From Candidatus Aerophobota bacterium (GTDB lineage: Bacteria; Aerophobota; Aerophobia; Aerophobales; B3-G15): a stretch of DNA of 6,246 nt. This document shows, one piece after another, positions 5,537-6,246 of the stretch. The position numbers were made by a program, and so were the translations under genes. The notes below the pieces were generated by a model. That model worked only from the letters and a program-made list of their open reading frames with translations. It was not told where the DNA came from and did no database searches. The stretch covers positions 1 through 6,246 of the forward strand of contig DRTT01000060.1 in NCBI GenBank assembly GCA_011372105.1, read 5' to 3'. Numbering within the stretch: the stretch's first letter is position 1; the number at the start of each line of letters is the position of its first letter.

Positions 5537-6209
5537 TAACAAGGGTGAACTCACCTTTTGGTTCCCTCCCGGAAAAAACTTCCTCCACCTCACTCACCTT
5601 CCCCCTTATTACCTCCTCAAATTTTTTGGTGAGTTCTCTTGCAACAACAATTCGGCGATCACCAAGAATTTCTCTTATTTCAGGAAGAAGCTTTTTTATT
5701 CTGTGAGGAGCCTCATAAATTACTATCGTTCTTCTTTCCTGAGAAAGAAGTTTTAACTTTTTCACTCGTTCTTTTTTTGTTCTCCCCAAAAACCCCTCAA
5801 AGACAAAACTTTCCGTGGGAAGACCTGAAACAACAAGTGCCAGCAAAAGAGCACTCGGGCCTGGAACAGGAACTATTCTTATCTTCTCCTCCACTGCTTT
5901 CTCAACAAGATAAAACCCCGGATCTGAAACACAGGGCATACCAGCTTTACTCACAAGCGCAACATTTTTTCCTTCCTTAATTTTTTCTATAATGTAGGCT
6001 GTCTTTTTTCTTTCATTGTGTTCAAAAAAGCTTGTCAGGGGAGTATGGATATCATAGTGTGAGAGAAGTTTGCGGGTGTGACGTGTATCCTCTGCTGCTA
6101 TAAGATCTACCTCTTTTAAGACACGCAGCACTCTGAAGCTTACATCCTCCAGATTTCCTATAGGAGTTCCCACAAGATAAAGTATTCCTGCTTCTTTTTT
6201 TTCGCTCAT
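5520..6209 (-). CDS. rsmI: 16S rRNA (cytidine-1402-2'-O)-methyltransferase RsmI
   Basis: This 229-aa protein of the tetrapyrrole-methylase-like SAM-dependent family would 2'-O-methylate C1402 in the decoding centre of 16S rRNA. Recognisable blocks are LYLVGTPIGNLEDVSFR (10-26), DLIAAEDTRHTRKLL (35-49), ISDPG-like VSDPGF (94-99), VPVPGPSALL (113-122), GLP (129-131), FEGFLGR (137-143), IYEAPHR (164-170) and ARELTKKFEE (190-199), ending GEFTLVIEG. It is shorter than E. coli RsmI (286 aa) because the C-terminal extension is missing, as in many compact homologues. The usual SDAGTP loop reads SKAGMP (87-92). The ATG start has no good Shine-Dalgarno and the frame stays open to the window edge, but the sequence just before it does not look like RsmI. 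Coupling to an upstream gene is likely. Confidence 0.93.
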   Translation of the reverse strand: MSEKKEAGILYLVGTPIGNLEDVSFRVLRVLKEVDLIAAEDTRHTRKLLSHYDIHTPLTSFFEHNERKKTAYIIEKIKEGKNVALVSKAGMPCVSDPGFYLVEKAVEEKIRIVPVPGPSALLLALVVSGLPTESFVFEGFLGRTKKERVKKLKLLSQERRTIVIYEAPHRIKKLLPEIREILGDRRIVVARELTKKFEEVIRGKVSEVEEVFSGREPKGEFTLVIEGAK

Positions 6210-6246
6210 ATTTTTAAAGAGGCCTTTTTGCCGGGATTCCTGGGCG
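6206..6246 (-). other. Possible 3' end of an upstream gene, frame unresolved
   Basis: The last bases are more GC-rich than an ordinary spacer here. Two minus-strand frames enter from the right edge and stop near the rsmI start: one ends RPGIPAKRPL with TAA at 6214-6216, the other ends PRNPGKKASLKI with a TGA that overlaps the rsmI ATG as ATGA (6206-6209). Either would suit translational coupling to rsmI, which lacks its own ribosome-binding site. The fragment is too short to identify a gene or choose the frame. Confidence 0.25.

Noticed and set aside
5639..5980. Plus-strand open frame of 113 codons inside rsmI.
   Set aside because: It is antisense to conserved RsmI motifs, with a low-complexity Q/L/F-rich translation typical of a shadow frame.
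6217..6246. N-terminal extension of RsmI into the right edge, since the frame is open.
   Set aside because: The extra residues (AQESRQKGLFKN) do not resemble the family, and the ATG at 6209 gives the usual short lead before LYLVGTPIGNL.

Overview
The window is AT-rich (about 40% GC by eye, not counted). Its genes use AGA/AGG for arginine and ATA for isoleucine freely, and some start at GTG or TTG. It looks like chromosomal housekeeping DNA from a Gram-negative-type (diderm) bacterium: the cell-wall amidase carries an AMIN domain, the thpR-recA pair is bacterial, and there are no phage, transposon, CRISPR or tRNA genes. I cannot fix the phylum from the sequence. Candidates are Desulfobacterota-like or other deep-branching anaerobic diderms, but that is inference.

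Layout. At 1-200 (minus) is the N-terminal lipoyl domain of a dihydrolipoamide acyltransferase (E2) that runs off the left edge. A 125-bp intergenic region (201-325) holds back-to-back promoters for E2 and for a divergent zinc-dependent MDR dehydrogenase (326-1366, plus). That gene ends in a small intrinsic terminator whose U-tract doubles as C-terminal codons of the convergent neighbour. Everything from 1372 to 6209 is on the minus strand and reads right to left: rsmI, yggS, thpR, recA, an AMIN/Amidase_3 N-acetylmuramoyl-L-alanine amidase, and a GerMN-domain protein. Candidate sigma70-type promoters precede yggS (inside the rsmI 3' end) and thpR. thpR and recA overlap by 8 nt, the amidase follows recA after 44 nt, and the GerMN gene follows the amidase after 2 nt. 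thpR-recA-amidase-gerMN is therefore probably one transcription unit, which places a cell-wall hydrolase directly behind recA.

How the genes work together. RsmI (16S rRNA 2'-O-methylation), YggS (PLP homeostasis), ThpR (2',3'-cyclic phosphodiester/ligase-type RNA end chemistry) and RecA (recombination, SOS) are common conserved functions. The amidase and GerMN protein are both predicted to be exported or membrane-anchored and to act on the cell wall. The left-hand pair, E2 and the dehydrogenase, belongs to carbon metabolism; a shared pathway such as acetoin/diol oxidation is possible but unproven.

I find no clear new biological system. The points most worth a second look are: an atypical SAM-binding motif in RsmI (SKAGMP instead of SDAGTP); the thpR promoter, whose -10 box overlaps the apparent ribosome-binding site and a 10-bp-spaced direct repeat; the face-to-face E2/dehydrogenase promoters; the terminator embedded in a convergent gene; and a small palindromic GC-rich in-frame insert in the amidase linker.
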